Below, piece by piece: positions 1 through 14,324 of a DNA stretch of 64,000 nucleotides. The stretch comes from Allacma fusca (taxonomy: Eukaryota > Arthropoda > Collembola > Symphypleona > Sminthuridae). The stretch is from contig OX359250.1 in the NCBI GenBank assembly GCA_947179485.1, forward strand, positions 6,841,661 to 6,905,660, given 5' to 3'. The first letter of the stretch is position 1; the number at the start of each line of letters is the position of its first letter. The notes under the pieces were generated by a model. The model did no database searches. It was not told the DNA's origin and was given only the letters and a program-made list of their open reading frames with translations. Made by a program: the position numbers and the translations under genes.

Positions 1-431
1 TGTGTCGTTGCATTCACATTGTAAGCACGGTATTGAGGGACTGTAGTAAGGTAGCAAAGCAGCTCTGATTGTTACTACCATTTCAATTACGTGCTTACGA
101 TCCCTTCAAAATTGTGAGGCTCGAGGAGCATTTAGTAGAAGTCAAACGACAAGGGCTTTAATCTCGCCTCACTTAACTTAGATGCACAGAGTTAAAACAA
201 GTTAGGGAACAGTTGTTGGGAGGGAATTAATTAAATTGACACGTTTCATTAAATTTTCCTATAGGTGTCATACAGAGTTGAGCAGTTAAGCTGACGTAAG
301 TACATACTTGGGGTGTTGGGTAACGTGGAAATTGGTTGTTGGAGGAAAACATATAACCAAGTCCAAGTTGTTGTCATACCAGTTGCCTTATCTAGTCTGA
401 AACAACATCTTGCTTTCCTTCCAGTTGATCT

Positions 432-475
432 GTCTCTCTCTCTCTCTCTCTCCATCTCTCCATCTCTCTCTCTCT
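432..475. repeat. (TC)n microsatellite, interrupted
   Basis: A run of TC dinucleotides broken by two CCATC interruptions. It reads as GA on the minus strand. Confidence 0.95.
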
Positions 476-1910
476 ATCTGTGAAAATCTGCATTACAGAG
501 ACACAAGCCTATGCACATGTACGGTTATAAAGTGGAGTGAATGAGTGAAATTGAAAGTTGACCCACATCCTTGAGGATTTACGCTGGTGTTGTTGTTGGT
601 GTATGTGCAACGTCATGAGGACTACTACTACAACACATAGTCAAATATATCCATTCTACAAAGTTGAGAACCTCAGTAAGTTGGCGTAAGCCTGGCGGTA
701 TTCCGCCTGCAATGTGGTTACAGCACACTTGCATTCATGGATAGCTATCAAAGCTCAAATGTACAACAAGTTCGTGGAGAGTTCCCAGCACTGTGTCTTT
801 TCTGCACTCTCGTAAATCCCAAGCAGATGATTAGTTAAATTGAACTGAATTGAAGGATATTGCAAGACCAGGAACGAAACCCCTGCTCCTGTTACTAAAT
901 CTTCATTGACTTTAACTTGGAAACTTTTTTAATACCGGCAAAGGGTCTTTGACGGAATTCCTCTAAATAATATTAAATTACCTTGGGAGTTTTATTTTCA
1001 AAGAGCTTCTTCGTAAATTGACGGAGGAATTCCTACTGACTGATTGTGACTTGCTCCGTGACGTTGATTCTCTGTATAGGATCAAAAGGGAAACGTATTG
1101 TTCAAAGTGAGGACAATTTTTGAGGTCCCTACCGCAGACCAGAGACTTGTGCACTGTAAAAAGAGTTCTAGGCATTGGTTTCTTTGAGATTGGCTCCCTG
1201 ATACCTCTTCAACCTGAAGCAAAAACTACACCCCTCCCTTTCTATATATCTATACATATAATTACAAATACAAGAGTGTGGTTCAAGGGATAATGCCAAA
1301 ATGCAATGACCAGCTGAGGTGATAGTGCTCCATTGCGGTAGTGTTAATTCTGTGGAAAACTCTCTATTACTCTGATTATTCGACAGAATTTATTTTTATA
1401 CACGAAAACAATTTGGAAAGTTGGAGTTGGACGTATACTCTCATTGTATCCCTGTCGTATCACCGTCAGCCCCAACTGATCATACAGATATAGACAGTGG
1501 AGTGAAATTCGAACTCTGAGTGCATGTGGGAACACACATCGTTATTGTAATTTAGTAACGTAACATAAAAATAAGCCGGCGGATATTGTCATTGGGAAAT
1601 CAGACGACCAAAGTTGAAAGTTGAATGGAAATAGGTGAACATTTCCACCCCAGTCCGACGATTGTTGTCGATAGGTAAATCTCTCTATACATAGTACTTT
1701 TAGAAATGGTCCAATTGTGAAACTTTGATATACTTTTCTCCTCTGTAGCTCTCCATTCAGCCACATATATATGTAGATAGATGATGGAGGAATGTGTGTG
1801 CATGCACAAAAGATTTTTAGCACTCTGTCGCTTGGAACTGTATGAAAGGAAATTGAGAAATGGATGAGCGTCTGCGTGTGCATTTGGATTTCCTCTTTCC
1901 ACTATTTTTT

Positions 1911-1934
1911 TTCTCTCTCTCTCTCTCTCTCTCC
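1911..1934. repeat. (CT)n microsatellite
   Basis: A pure CT run directly after an eight-base T run, giving a short polypyrimidine block. Confidence 0.95.
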
Positions 1935-2768
1935 TCTTCCTAACAATAATTCCCTGCACTGATGCGTTTTACCTTTGACAATGCCCTTATAAATACCCAC
2001 GCTCTGTATTTATCATCGTATTGTGAACGCATCAATGGAGAGGGCTACCTTCAAATGTGGACTGATTCTGATTTATGATGAGGCTAGTTATGCCCTCAAA
2101 TATATACTCCATTTACTTCCTCCAGCTTCCACAAGTTTACTCCTCATTATGAGCAAATCTCAAATCATATGACGGGTATAAATTATATGGGGAAATCAAA
2201 TCTTTTTTAGGATTTTTCCTTCCAAAGAAACACTCCCCTGAATGTAATAATTATTGTTCCCGTGCTCCATTAAAAGAGACCCTTTGATCGGAGACAATTG
2301 AATTGTCACCTTTTGCTGGGATTTAAAGGCCCGAGCTATCTCCTATATATGTATGTATATATGTATGCTGACAGATGGGGAATGCGTCGGTGTGTGTACA
2401 AAGGAGGGAAGGAACGTCTTTCGCACAATAGGATTTTCATGGTTTAATCTAGTTAGGCTACGCTCATAAGCGATATCTTTAAAAGCAGGGCTTAAAGCGT
2501 GTAAGGGAGCAATAACAACGTTAATTATTTCTTGGGATAAGGCGCATAATTATACAAGGTTATGAGCTACTCCCAGTCTAAAAACAGAGTGCCAAAGCGA
2601 AGGCGCTCCTCACTTGTTCCGTAATAATAATAGAACTGTTAAACTTTTATATCTTCCTCACACGTGCTTACTCAAATGAAAAAAAAAGAAAATTTGTTCG
2701 AAAATAATTAAATCCATTTCTCGTCCCTCACTACCAATATAAGTTTCACAGTTCCGGTGTGCATGTGC

Positions 2769-2792
2769 AGAGAGAGAGAGAGAGAGAGAGAG
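2769..2792. repeat. (GA)n microsatellite
   Basis: Uninterrupted AG repeat of about 12 units in the presumed intron. Confidence 0.95.
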
Positions 2793-5700
2793 GATCGTCC
2801 ATGTGAAGCCTCAGCTGTGCCACTGTAATCATAATCATCTCTAATGTAATTATTATATATGGGGTTGAATTACATATGTAGTTGAAGTATGGACTCATCA
2901 GCCAAGTGCAAGGGAATATATAATGTTCACAGGTTCGGAAGGGAGATGTAGAGAAAAATTAGAAATAGAATCACTACCGAATCAAGAAGTAATAAGTAAT
3001 GGTAAAATTTCAAGTTGCTCTAAATTAGAGCCTCTTCTAATACAACACCAGGCTTATTAATGCATCAAGCTCCTCTCCTACCAAGAATAGATTCCAACGC
3101 AGGCTCACTCCATGCAATGCGTCTTCCTGGTAAAACGTTCTCACTTCTGACTACTACTACTGCCTTGAAATATGCTAAAATTTGTACTGTTCCGTATACT
3201 TATGTGTGTTTGTGTAGTCATGGTAGTCTCAGTTCATGATACATAATTTTCAAATGGTTATTAATTCATGAAATTAAGCTTGGAACAGTGCTCATATAGT
3301 TAGGACATGAGCCGGGTTTGGAAAGGGGACTCAAAACCTTCCCGGAAGAAAATTGCATGTGACTTCTGAAGTACAATAAATAGTACACTTGCAGTTACTG
3401 GTGTAACGCGTGTTGCTAAACTGAGCACGCAAAAGTAATGATTGATGGTAGGAGTGATTATGCTGTGGTTATTTTTTTTTCTCCTCTTCCTAAAAACAAA
3501 AATACACAATATGAAGCACAATCCAGCCTACCTGAGTAAATACGGTAGAATTGTCATGCATGAGAAGGTGTAATTATTATTACCCATGCCCAGAAAATAT
3601 ACCCTGGCTTGGACTCCATTGAGCCTAGCGTAACTTGACTTGGGGACCTGTAACATTATGGAATGTATCAATTAAATTAAGTGGAGTTTGCCCGCTGTTT
3701 GCTGTTTTATTGTCGGGGCCAAAATGCATAGCCCAGTATTTATTGGGGGATTAGTATGTCAGTGTGTGAGTGTGCCCGTATACATAGTTAAGTACTGCTC
3801 AGTGCAGTACTGACAGCATATTGGAACAGTGTTCCCGGGTGGGAGCATGAGAGAGTAGAGTGAAGGTCAGTTTACTTACTTAGTTTCCTTCTAATTTTTT
3901 CGGAAATCTCTCAATTGTTTTAGTGCTCCGTTCCTTCGCACTCCTCCAAGTTTTTACATTATTGGGTGACGGTACTTACTTGGACTTTTGAACAATTGGA
4001 ACATCGGACTATTAAAGCATCTCTCCCCATGTTCCCCGTCCATATTTTATTACTTGGGAGCAGGCAACATTTTCATTTGTAGATACTTTGCTTTTTCCTA
4101 TCCGAGGGAAATTTTACTGGTACTTACAACTCCGTCCAGTTAAATAGAATTTTCTCTGACATGGAATCATACGTACATAATTATGTGCCAGTGTGAGCGT
4201 TCTTATTATTAGTTAGTACTCCATGGAGTTTCTCCGAAACTTTGAACTCCGCTCTGAAGAGTCTCCCAAAGTTTGATTTGTTATTAAAAATCAGTAACTA
4301 TTTGTGGGGGGACAGTTCTACATTCGTTCTTGTGTCTCAACTCACTTGACCCACATGATACGTTTGAGACGGGGAATAACTTCTCTCATTTCCCATTTCC
4401 AGCAGTCCCTGTACATGCCCGTCCTCTCCTTCCTATCGATTAGCTTGCCCCAATTTTGTTACGATGGTCACAGCAAGTCTCCTCGTCCCGACTGTCTGTC
4501 TTGGACTGTCCTTGCCAGCTCACGATTAATTAAATGGAATCATGATGTGAGTTTTGTCATCACCAGCTTTGCCTACTGGTATTTAGAGTGGTGGGTTATA
4601 TTGTGAGCAGAGTTCGGAAACAGAGCCTTGGTGGACTGACAATGAGAGAGCTCTTATTAATTCAATAGTTACTCCAGCTTGAGTTGTATTGTATCCGTTC
4701 CTCAATGAATGCACGGATTCTCATGAAACATTGAGTCAAGGCAGTGTGCAGTGTCCAGTTCCCATCCAACTTGGTGTACTGTATCATCACTGCATATAAT
4801 AATTATGTAGTGCATGTAATTGCTTGCTTGGACGGAGCGCTATTATGTGAGTTCGACCGGATTTTTATCAGCAACTGAAAAAAAAAATAATACAATAAGC
4901 AGTCATAATGTATCTACTATCGGAATTATGTATCTCTTGCGTGTAATTACTACTTGGTGAAATCCTATGAGCTATCATTATCTCTCATATAGCGTATAGT
5001 AGGAGGGATGTGACCACTGGTATCAGCTCTATGTTCGACATGGGCAGTGCCTTCCCATCCACAAAAAGCCTCGTAATAAGTTGCAGTTGGGAGTCAAGAG
5101 ACTGTCTGTACCTGCAAAATGTGGTATGCTAATTAGTGGGAGAGTTTCGCAAAAAAAATATAATATTGAGGACGTCTGGAGGCGCCGTAATTTAAATTGT
5201 AAACTTGATATTCTCTCATTTTTGCCCACGGCTCTGCGGCTAGAATTAAAAGCCACATAAGTTTCTCTACTTGAGCTGTCACCTGACATTGTTTTAATTG
5301 CTGAGTTCTAATAAAATTAAAATAATCCGAACGAGTTCCTCCAATGCTACTGTTTCCCGAGGGGTACGTATACCTGTCAGAGTCCTGTAGCAGCAAGGCC
5401 CTGTGAGGAAGGTACAATGGAAAATAGATGCTTGGGTAGAGCATTAGGGCATGTGAGAGAGGTGTGAAATTTTAAGGATAGCTGACTCTATGCAAGGATA
5501 GTGCTAAAACCATGCAAGGTTTATGGATGGGGCTCAGCTCTATAGCCACATAAAATATGAGTACTGGAAGACCTCGCCCCGATCCTTGGGTTATTAAGAG
5601 TCGTCCAATTCATTTATATTGTAAAGGCAGGATTGGGAGCCCTGTCTCAGCTCCAATGCCTCCTCATGAGCGGAATGAGTACAAATTGACGAGATTGCCA

Positions 5701-6879
5701 GTTGCTATTAGTTATGTGTGGCAATGTAATCGTTAGTGACAAATAGGTGTGCCATTTGGAGAGGGATAACTATGAATGTTGCACGGTCCTCAGGACGGAG
5801 ATATATGTACACTACTCTATTGTGGTCGTGTATTTTCTACAGGAAAAATTATTGAAGTCGACACCCTTATTCTCTGTACGAGAATTCAGGCACGAGAGGA
5901 CATTCAATATGAATATACTCTCCTCACTCCTCACGCAGACAGTCTATGGGTAATTTAAATGTGAGATTATGATTGCTACTAGAGAAGGTAGCCTTTGATT
6001 AATGAAATTTTAACGGGAGATCGTATCGGAACTTGTAGTACTCGGTGTCCCTCAAACAACTACATGTGTTGGCTCACACTCTCTTGTTCCTCCATTCATT
6101 TCATACGTATGTATATATTTATGACATCTGCACCTCCTGCTATATGCATCTATAGGTCCAGGGTACTCTGTATGCAAAAGATATACAAAACTTGGGAGTT
6201 CTGCGGGGGGAATCAGATGAAAATTACGTTTTAATGTAAACTGCAGACATGGGTTGGTTCCAATACAAGCGTGTCTAACTTGCTCACTCCTCCGCTTTCG
6301 TAAATGCTGATAGTTAAATAATAAATTGTCGTCGTAACTCCTCATAAAGAACAGGGGAACAACCCTTTTTTCTCCGCTCTCCCAAAAACTTACCACTTGG
6401 ATCCATGACCAGGAGCTACGAGAGTGGCACATAGAATTTCCGTAACAGTCACAGCTCTGAGACTTGAACACTCTGAAGAATCAAATTTCCAAACAGAAAA
6501 TTCTTTAAAAGGGGAAGAATAGCTCAGAAAATTTGTGTGTCCATTGTGGGTGACGACAGTGTAACACAATGTCTGGGATATTTTCCTTGTTGCCTCTCAT
6601 AATCATCATCCTCTCAGACTCATCCCCATTGGCTTGGGTAGAGACGCGTTGACGAAGGCCCAGAAATTAAATAGGAATTTGATGGAAACTTGTTTCTTTG
6701 ACTTGTAGTTACTCTCCTGTACTTTTACATGCGAGACTACGGACCATGCTAATGCATACGAAGGAGGTATAGTGAAGGAGAGAAAAGAGTAGGCTCAGAC
6801 ATTTTCTCACAGCATTAAATAACCTACTCAAGAGTTGCGGCTTGTTAATTTCTTTCGGTTTAATTTGTTTTTGCAGCAA

Positions 6880-6893
6880 GAGAGTGAGAGAGA

Positions 6894-6958
<65 letters not shown>
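6880..6958. repeat. Long (GA)n microsatellite
   Basis: One of the longest GA tracts in the window, about 79 nt, with two early interruptions (GTGAG and GGGAG) and then a pure run. It creates artefactual Arg-Glu and Ser-Leu repeat frames on both strands. Confidence 0.97.
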
Positions 6959-6961
<3 letters not shown>

Positions 6962-7699
6962 ATCAAATTTTAATGGAAGCTTGGAGTACAACAAAATATC
7001 TTTGTAGATACATGGAGTTAATTCAGATTTTTGCCTTTCTTCTTTTTCACTTCCGTAAAGCCTACCCTTATATACACGAAGCTCCTGAGTGAGTGGCAGT
7101 GTTGTACCAAATCCGTTAGTTATGGTACAGGTAGGTGCAGGCACTCAAATATGTCATAGTCCTAACGTACTGTATGCACCACAAGAGGAAACAATGAAGA
7201 GACAAACTTCCTCATTTCCAAATAATAAATTAACTTGTTAACTCCATTCAGTATTAATGACTCGGAGTATAATTTAAGCAGTAATTAGAACCATTCCTAA
7301 TTTGACAGGTAGTTTTTCCACAAGAAATTCGAAAGTCACAGGAAAATAAAGTTAAGGAATAGGAATTAGCATATTCTTTATTTGGAAGAGATTTTTTTTT
7401 TGGAAAATTTCAAGTGTGATGGAGTAACAGTGTATGAAATCTCTTGAGGATGGAATTAAAAATTAATAAAGGATGAGACCTTTAAGGGAGGAGAAATTAT
7501 GTGGGTAGATTGAAGTGCCCATAGCATCAATATTATCATGTACGTGATATCTTGACGCCTAATAAAAATCACACTAAGTATCCCCTAGGCACGACCACAT
7601 GACAGATTTGGTTTCTGTGGGGCTACCTCTGGTGAGGATTTCTAGAGAAATGTTGTCATGCAAAATGTTTCTCCCATCTGTTCTCTCATATGAGAGTGA

Positions 7700-7722
7700 G
7701 TGAGAGAGAGAGAGAGAGAGAG
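7700..7722. repeat. (GA)n microsatellite
   Basis: Short GA run preceded by the imperfect lead-in GAGAGTGAGT. Confidence 0.93.
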
Positions 7723-8485
7723 GTTTGTAAGCGAAGAAAAGACAGTTGTGTGTTGAGGAGAAACGGAACGAAAACCTCGCGACCTAGTAACACATCCAGA
7801 TGAAACTGGTGGAGCTGAACTTTTTATTACTCACATACTACTGACATTAAAATGAACCGAAGTAGGTCACGGAACAATTTCCTCAAAATTACTACCCCAC
7901 TCTCTCTATGCCCAGAGCCCAGACTAGAACATAGAGAATTTGACTGACATTTCCACCCGTCCCTCATATGTGTACATACAAACACATAATTCCTCCACAG
8001 TCAAGGTTTACTTGAGACTTTCCTGTCACTAATGCCAGGAAAATATTGTAATCTTTGGCGTTTTACCACAACTACCAAATGGCATGTGTGGGGAGTTGAT
8101 TTTCATTAACTTGCATAATTTCCCCCGGAATTATTCATACACTCCACTTCCACAAGCTACTTCCACATATCGAACATACACTTCAAAAATTCCTCTTTGA
8201 AAGCTGGCCACGGGCTTCGGTTCCCCGTCAACCCAGCTCCCACCGCCGATTTAATTACATAATTGAATTTGTTGAGAGAAACCGACATTTTTCGGTGGCT
8301 CAATTTCTCTTTAAATGTACATCCCCCTACTTTAATTTGTTCAAGTCATTATTACAAAGGAAACCATTTTAAAGCATTTCGTTAGAGCGATAGCAAGTCA
8401 CACCAGGATTTAGAAATACATTGGACTAACAATTATTCCGGAGTGTTTTCAAAACTACATAATTTACTTCTCGTATTGCATGTCA

Positions 8486-8488
<3 letters not shown>

Positions 8489-8525
<37 letters not shown>
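8489..8525. repeat. (GA)n microsatellite
   Basis: Pure GA run of about 18 units, followed by AT-rich DNA. Confidence 0.96.
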
Positions 8526-8527
<2 letters not shown>

Positions 8528-10028
8528 ATATACAGGATGCTGTTACAAATATAATACTTGAGAGTTGAATAATAATAATTATATATGCATAGGTATGTAT
8601 AGGTTGCAAATTGTTACATAATTATCATGCAAGTATTTCAAGGTTTTATGTTTACTTTGCGTGCTACTTGAAATGCTGAAGCATGTTTTTGCAGTTCCGA
8701 CAGAAAAAAAAAGAATTTTTTTTTTACAGAAACAGAGAAAGCTCATAAAAAATTGTCACCATGCAGCTAAAAAGAGGACGTGTGCGTACGTAGGTGGGGA
8801 ATGACGGGCGTCATGAAATCGTGTCATGCGGAGCTCAATATTTACTATTTTCTTTTTATTGCAGACAGTAATAGTTGAAGGCAGAGTTTGGGCTCGGGTT
8901 GAGTCCCTCCTTTGATTACCCCGTAGTTTAATGTAGGGCTGAGTGTGGGTGAAATGGTTTTATTGTAGTAATCATGTTCGGAAATAACCTTTCACAACTC
9001 AGATTGTGTTCAGCAGGTTAAAACTGCATCCCGAGACGGAACTTTACTACTTACTCTTCCCTTCCTCAGTTTCCTGTCAATAATGATTTCTTGGGGTATT
9101 GAAAAGTACGCTTTTAATTTACACCCATTCAATTCTCCGCTGTCTCCCATCAATCCCATCCAGTTTTATTACATCTTCCCATGGTTTTGTAAGAGGGACA
9201 GCATATCCCTTTGAGACTCTCCGAAAAGCTAACAGGCTTCGCTAGATCAAGCAGAAATACAAAAGAGTCTGAAAACCCAAGTTTTAATTTCGGGGTTTAA
9301 GCTTCCAAGTATAAGTAGATACCTTCAACATGCACGCAGGATGAGATGATGAGGGCCATATAAATACGACGTAGTTTCAAAAGCTCAAGTTGAACTTTCT
9401 GGAATTCTCCATGCGGGGAAGTTGCCACATTCATGGGTCGTGAGGGGCTTGTAGTCTGTCCTGACTATGTTGAAAGTAGTGGAATGAGCCTGCTCTCGCA
9501 CACGCTTTTACACTGCGGCGTAAATGGCAGGAGCGTAACGTCGAGGATGCAGTAGGTATGCAGCATTCAAAGCATGTGTGGTGCAAGAGGAGCATTGAGA
9601 TTAAGAATCTCCAAGAATTACATCTTACGAAAATTAGAGAATTAGCATTTGCAAATATACTTTCTCAACAAGGACTCAAATCTGAGGGGAGGGCTTGAGC
9701 ATGGGACAATACGCCAGCAAACCCATTAAGCACAATAAGTTTGTCTGCAGACCTAAGCGGGACAAGAGGTTTGCACTTCTTTGGTACGAGCCCCCGTGTA
9801 ATTGTAGTCAAAGAAAGAGAAAAAAAATCAAAGGATAACCACTGGTTTTTTGTATATTCGAATTCCTTTACTTTTTATATAATAAAAAATTATTATTATC
9901 TCCCATAATAATTATTGCAACAAGTTGAATCTCACTGAATATTTTACCATCTCAAAAATTTGGATGTTACCAAAATAGTATTTTATTACAGCTAATTAAT
10001 TGAAATGAATTTGTTTTGTTTTTTCCAG

Positions 10029-10211
10029 GGGCTCAACAGGAGGGTCAAGACCACCGTCACGTGTGCGAGTGACCTTTTTTGAGTCCGAAAAACCTTTGGC
10101 CGTCAGCTCACCTGAGTCAGATATCGTCGACTTTGACTTGAGCAACATGACGCTACCTGGTAGTCCTAGCGCTGTTGACCGAACACCTCCTGCTTACAAC
10201 AGACAAATGAG
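10029..10211 (+). CDS. CaaX gene, internal coding exon (first visible)
   Basis: The acceptor is a strong T-rich tract ending TTTTTTCCAG and the donor is AG|GTAAGA. The exon has 183 nt; it begins with the last base of a split codon and ends with AG, which joins to C of the next exon as AGC (Ser). It encodes a Ser/Pro-rich region with an acidic stretch (SPESDIVDFDL), likely disordered. Confidence 0.85.
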
Positions 10212-12583
10212 GTAAGATAATATAATTCCTTCCTCCTAAATTACATGTGAAGCTCTGCTTCGTTGCTCCCTCCCATTTCAAATCTATCGTCATGTTTCGT
10301 GTGTCCTGCCTTATAAAAAAAAAATTCTTTGCCATAAATGTCTGTATTAAAAAAATAGACATTGGAATTAGAGGAAGGTACAGAACCTGTAAATCTCCGT
10401 GTTAAAATCTGACACTTTTTGTCACTTTGTATTCTTTACTTATGAAAGGAGAGAGTATGTGTCCATGATGCAGATGCTCAAGTCCTGAGCAGGAATCTGC
10501 GATAAACTTTGTCAAGAGCATGAACCACAGAAAAAAGTATTGGGTTTCAGTATAGAATTCAAGTGTAAACTTTGAAGCGTCGTGCGGTATCTTTTGGGTA
10601 TATCTGTATATGTAGATGGGGGGGATGATTATGGGAGACCTAGAATTTTAGCTCCTCTTTTCAAAGTAATGAAGAGCTTGAATCCTATCAGACATCTACT
10701 CTTGGGGAGAGCGTGTGTGTTAGCATTGAATGGATTCAAGAGTATTGAATTATATACGCAATGCTAGTATTGTGTAACGATTTGTCCCTCCCACATATCC
10801 ACATTTTTCCACTCCTCAAAAGAGTTGTGACTCGTAGGTCTTCCCGAAGACACCTCAGTCTAATCCTCTTAATTTTTTCCCTTGAAAAAAAAAGGTAAAA
10901 GTTAAAGTGGTACATTGGAACTAAATTGCGTAGTCAAATTATGTATCGGAAATGGTTCGTGATAAAGCTCCTGGAAATGCTCTTAAGGCCGAGTCCTATT
11001 CAGGGTCTTGATGTCTACCGTGAAATTACTGTCTGTGTAATATTGAACTATGAGCCACACTCATAATGACAGTAGTATTAACATAGACTCCATTGATACC
11101 ATTACCTTCACGATTCCCTCCTAGTATATTCCCGGATGAAGAAAGAATTTTGAAGCCGCTCTTTTCTTACCTTTCATGAAAGATAGGGACTGGCGACGTG
11201 GAATCTACCATGGTCCGTCTATTTCTGTCATGCTGTACATACATACATACATGGCTTAATGCTAAGACATTTCTATTATTCCTCACACTTTTATGCCTTC
11301 CCTTCTGAAACTGAAAGGATAAAAAGTTACTTGAGTTGTGCTCGCGGAGAGAGGGAAATCGTTCAGAGAAAAGTCACAGAGATTATTGAAGACATCTAAA
11401 TATTTTACATTGAAAGTAGCACCGGTGGCAGAGGAAGTCGCTGAAATGGACCAGGAATTTTTCCATTATTTACACATACATACGTACAATGTACATATAG
11501 TAGGAGTTGCTCCAGGTAAAAGAGCAATAAGATATTTTCAAGGAGCAATATTTTCTTCAAGTAGCTCAAGAGCTCCTCACAGAGACCCAGAGTCCTATCC
11601 TTTGATAACACTTTCAGTCAGCTACCTGTTCTAGATTTGGTTTCTCTTCCATCCTCTGTTTATATTAATGGTACGACACATATGTACATATATCGAACTA
11701 GAGGCTCCTTAGAATTTATTTTAGTCAGAGAAGGAAATAAATCCTCGTCAAATGTCAAGACTTCTCTTTCTCCATGCTGTTCTGTCCTACTAAGAAAAAT
11801 ACTGTCATCAGTGATATTAAGATTTTTTCTTCCTTTTATTTTACAAATTATATTGATTTTTACTGGGATTCTCTCAGTGAAGTTCAAATTTTGACGTTAA
11901 ATAGTTGAATAATATTTGGAAATAAAATATATAGAAAATATTTATTTTGTAACAAGTCCTTTTGTAACGAGCACTTCCATCAGCACGGATGTCATTGTAC
12001 ATACGTACAGATGTACTCATTGTTAGCTGTCAGACATAGGAGTGGATAAAAAGTTAAATGCATTGAGAGGATAAAGGAGTGTGTGAAAGTTCTGAAGACG
12101 GTTGTAGTAAGGCTTAGTAAGTATCAAGTGACTTGAGTAGTCATTGGCTCCTAGGATCTATAAGTAGGTTCAGATTGAAAAGTTTCCATGACTGAGGAAG
12201 ACATGTATCTATCTATATCTATAGAATTTATTTTTGTGCAAAAACTTTTTCCACATTTCTTTGGGGGGGGGATATGTATCTACTTGTAGTATGACAAAAG
12301 TCCATTAGGGAGAAGAGTAGGGCAGACGAGACGATTAACTAGTACACAAGTCAATGCTTGAATCAAGTTTTTTTTGGGCGTGGATACGGAAATATCATCG
12401 TATGGATGAAAGGAGAAATAACTAAAGGGAAAAAAGGTTCTCCTTCCATAATGTATCCACAATAAAGTCTGTACACTCGGTTCTGCTCGTACGGTGCTTA
12501 TGCACCTTGCTGATTAATCTAAGGGAAAATAAAAGCTTTGTCGGGGAAAATCCTGAGCTAGAATACCTGAATGTGTTTATATG

Positions 12584-12625
<42 letters not shown>

Positions 12626-13989
12626 GTATGTGGTGCATTTCCCGCATCAGTAACTTCCTTGGGTGTATGTAATGTGGAGTCCATTATAAGACAGCATATG
12701 AGAGCTGGCATTCCTGCACACATGGTTGGAGTTGGATGGAAAAAGGCCCATTTCGTGGGCTTATGTTTCGACATAAAGGAAGCAAGTCATTTCCAATAGC
12801 TTCATCACTGACAGTATTAAATATTTAGGTTTATAGTTCACCCACACTCGGGTGAGTAAAGACTTCACTTATCGGGATTTACTTTTTATTTTGCCTATTC
12901 CCTCCAAAAAAAAATTACCCCTGGTCGTACATGAAAACCTCCATTTAGTAGCCAACTCCTAGGTGATTATTATCGATGAGAGGAAGACAAAAAAAAACTG
13001 AGGCAAGGACACAGGCAACCATCATTTTCGTTATAGGTAATTACTTAAACCTACACATCCCTCGCGAAACGACACCATTCCAGCTTGTCTACTTCCATTG
13101 ACAACAAACATATGTACATGGCTCCCATGGCATCATTACATAAACTCTGACATGTTCAAATGTCAAGCAAACTTCCGTTCTTTAATGGGCAACATTACTA
13201 TATCTGTTTAGTATATGAAACAGTATTTAAAAAAAAAAACTCCCATCAAATAGGAAATAGGTTTAGTGTATTTTTCAAGGTTCCAAAAACATTTGACTGC
13301 CGCACAGTCCTCACCAAGACAAACTCCTTACAGATAGATACCAGAGTTAGTAGTACTAAAATTGAAAGTCCTATTAAGAAGATACGCACACCCGTGGATT
13401 TCTCTCAAGAAGAAATTTAAGGTTATCTATATCTGGAATGAATTTCAGCCCAGAGATAACAAGCTTCTGCACTCGCATCATCAGAATGGGTGATGGAAAT
13501 GAAACAGGACAGACATGCAAAGCATGGCCCCCGTGAAAATAATGGTTTCAACTTGAGAGCATAACCAAATCCTGTTTAGTAATAATACCTACTGGGTGGG
13601 GTCCGGAGCTCTTGGAGCAGTCTAATATAAATACATACGTATACAGTAAAGTGCCTATTTCATTGCAAACGGAAAGCCTTGTTGACATTTAATTTGAATG
13701 ATTTTTGCCAAAATACTTGTACCATGAAGACTCCACATACAAGACCCGTACTTTCCATCCCAACTCCCTAAAAATTATATGGGAATAAAATTTTTGGGCG
13801 GAGAAGGAGTAGAATTTGAAATTTAATTTCCTCCAGATGGGTTTTATTTAATTTTCAGTATTTAAGAGTATACATTTTGAAAGGAGACGGAGCTAGAAAT
13901 TGTGAGATGAGAACTCTAAATAAATATATCGAGTTACGTTTATTGATTCAGAAATAAAGTAGTGTCTTGTCCTGGAGACGCGGGGGGGC

Positions 13990-14060
<71 letters not shown>

Positions 14061-14274
14061 AGAAGGAGAAAGAGTGAGAAAGCCTCCGGTGTGTGCTCAG
14101 TCCATGGTTACACTACCATCTCCTTTAAGCATTTATGGTTGATTTCTCTCCAGGACTAGTAGGCATTGTACATATGGTCGTAGGCCTTAGTCATGTTTTC
14201 TTCTCCGAGCCTGCTCCTCGGTTCCAGGCTCCCTGCATTTTATCGGAAGATGTGACTGCCTTTGTGAGGAGCGA

Positions 14275-14324
<50 letters not shown>

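Larger units (their letters stand above)
1..10028 (+). other. Non-coding stretch upstream of the first visible CaaX-gene exon (probable intron)
   Basis: I see no convincing coding exon on either strand. Open frames here are short, lack good splice contexts, or are by-products of GA/CT tracts. Because the exon at 10029 starts in mid-codon after a strong polypyrimidine-AG acceptor, the plus-strand gene must have at least one exon further left. This stretch is therefore probably intron, and the upstream exon may lie outside the window. It contains several GA/CT microsatellites, listed separately, and scattered poly-A and poly-T runs. A small, weakly conserved exon could be hidden here, since I can only judge by open frame and splice signals. 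Confidence 0.6.

Noticed and set aside
1542-1959. Two overlapping minus-strand frames of 113 and 119 codons
   Set aside because: They overlap each other in different frames, and one begins in a CT microsatellite; neither shows domain or exon structure.
6052-6471. 139-codon minus-strand frame
   Set aside because: No domain, no splice context and heterogeneous composition; overlapping frames on the other strand are equally long.
6709-7144. Ser-Leu and Arg-Glu repeat proteins on both strands
   Set aside because: These are direct translations of the (GA)n microsatellite at 6880-6958, not genes.
12577-12799. Cys-Val and Thr-His repeat frames
   Set aside because: Translations of the (GT)n tract at 12591-12624.
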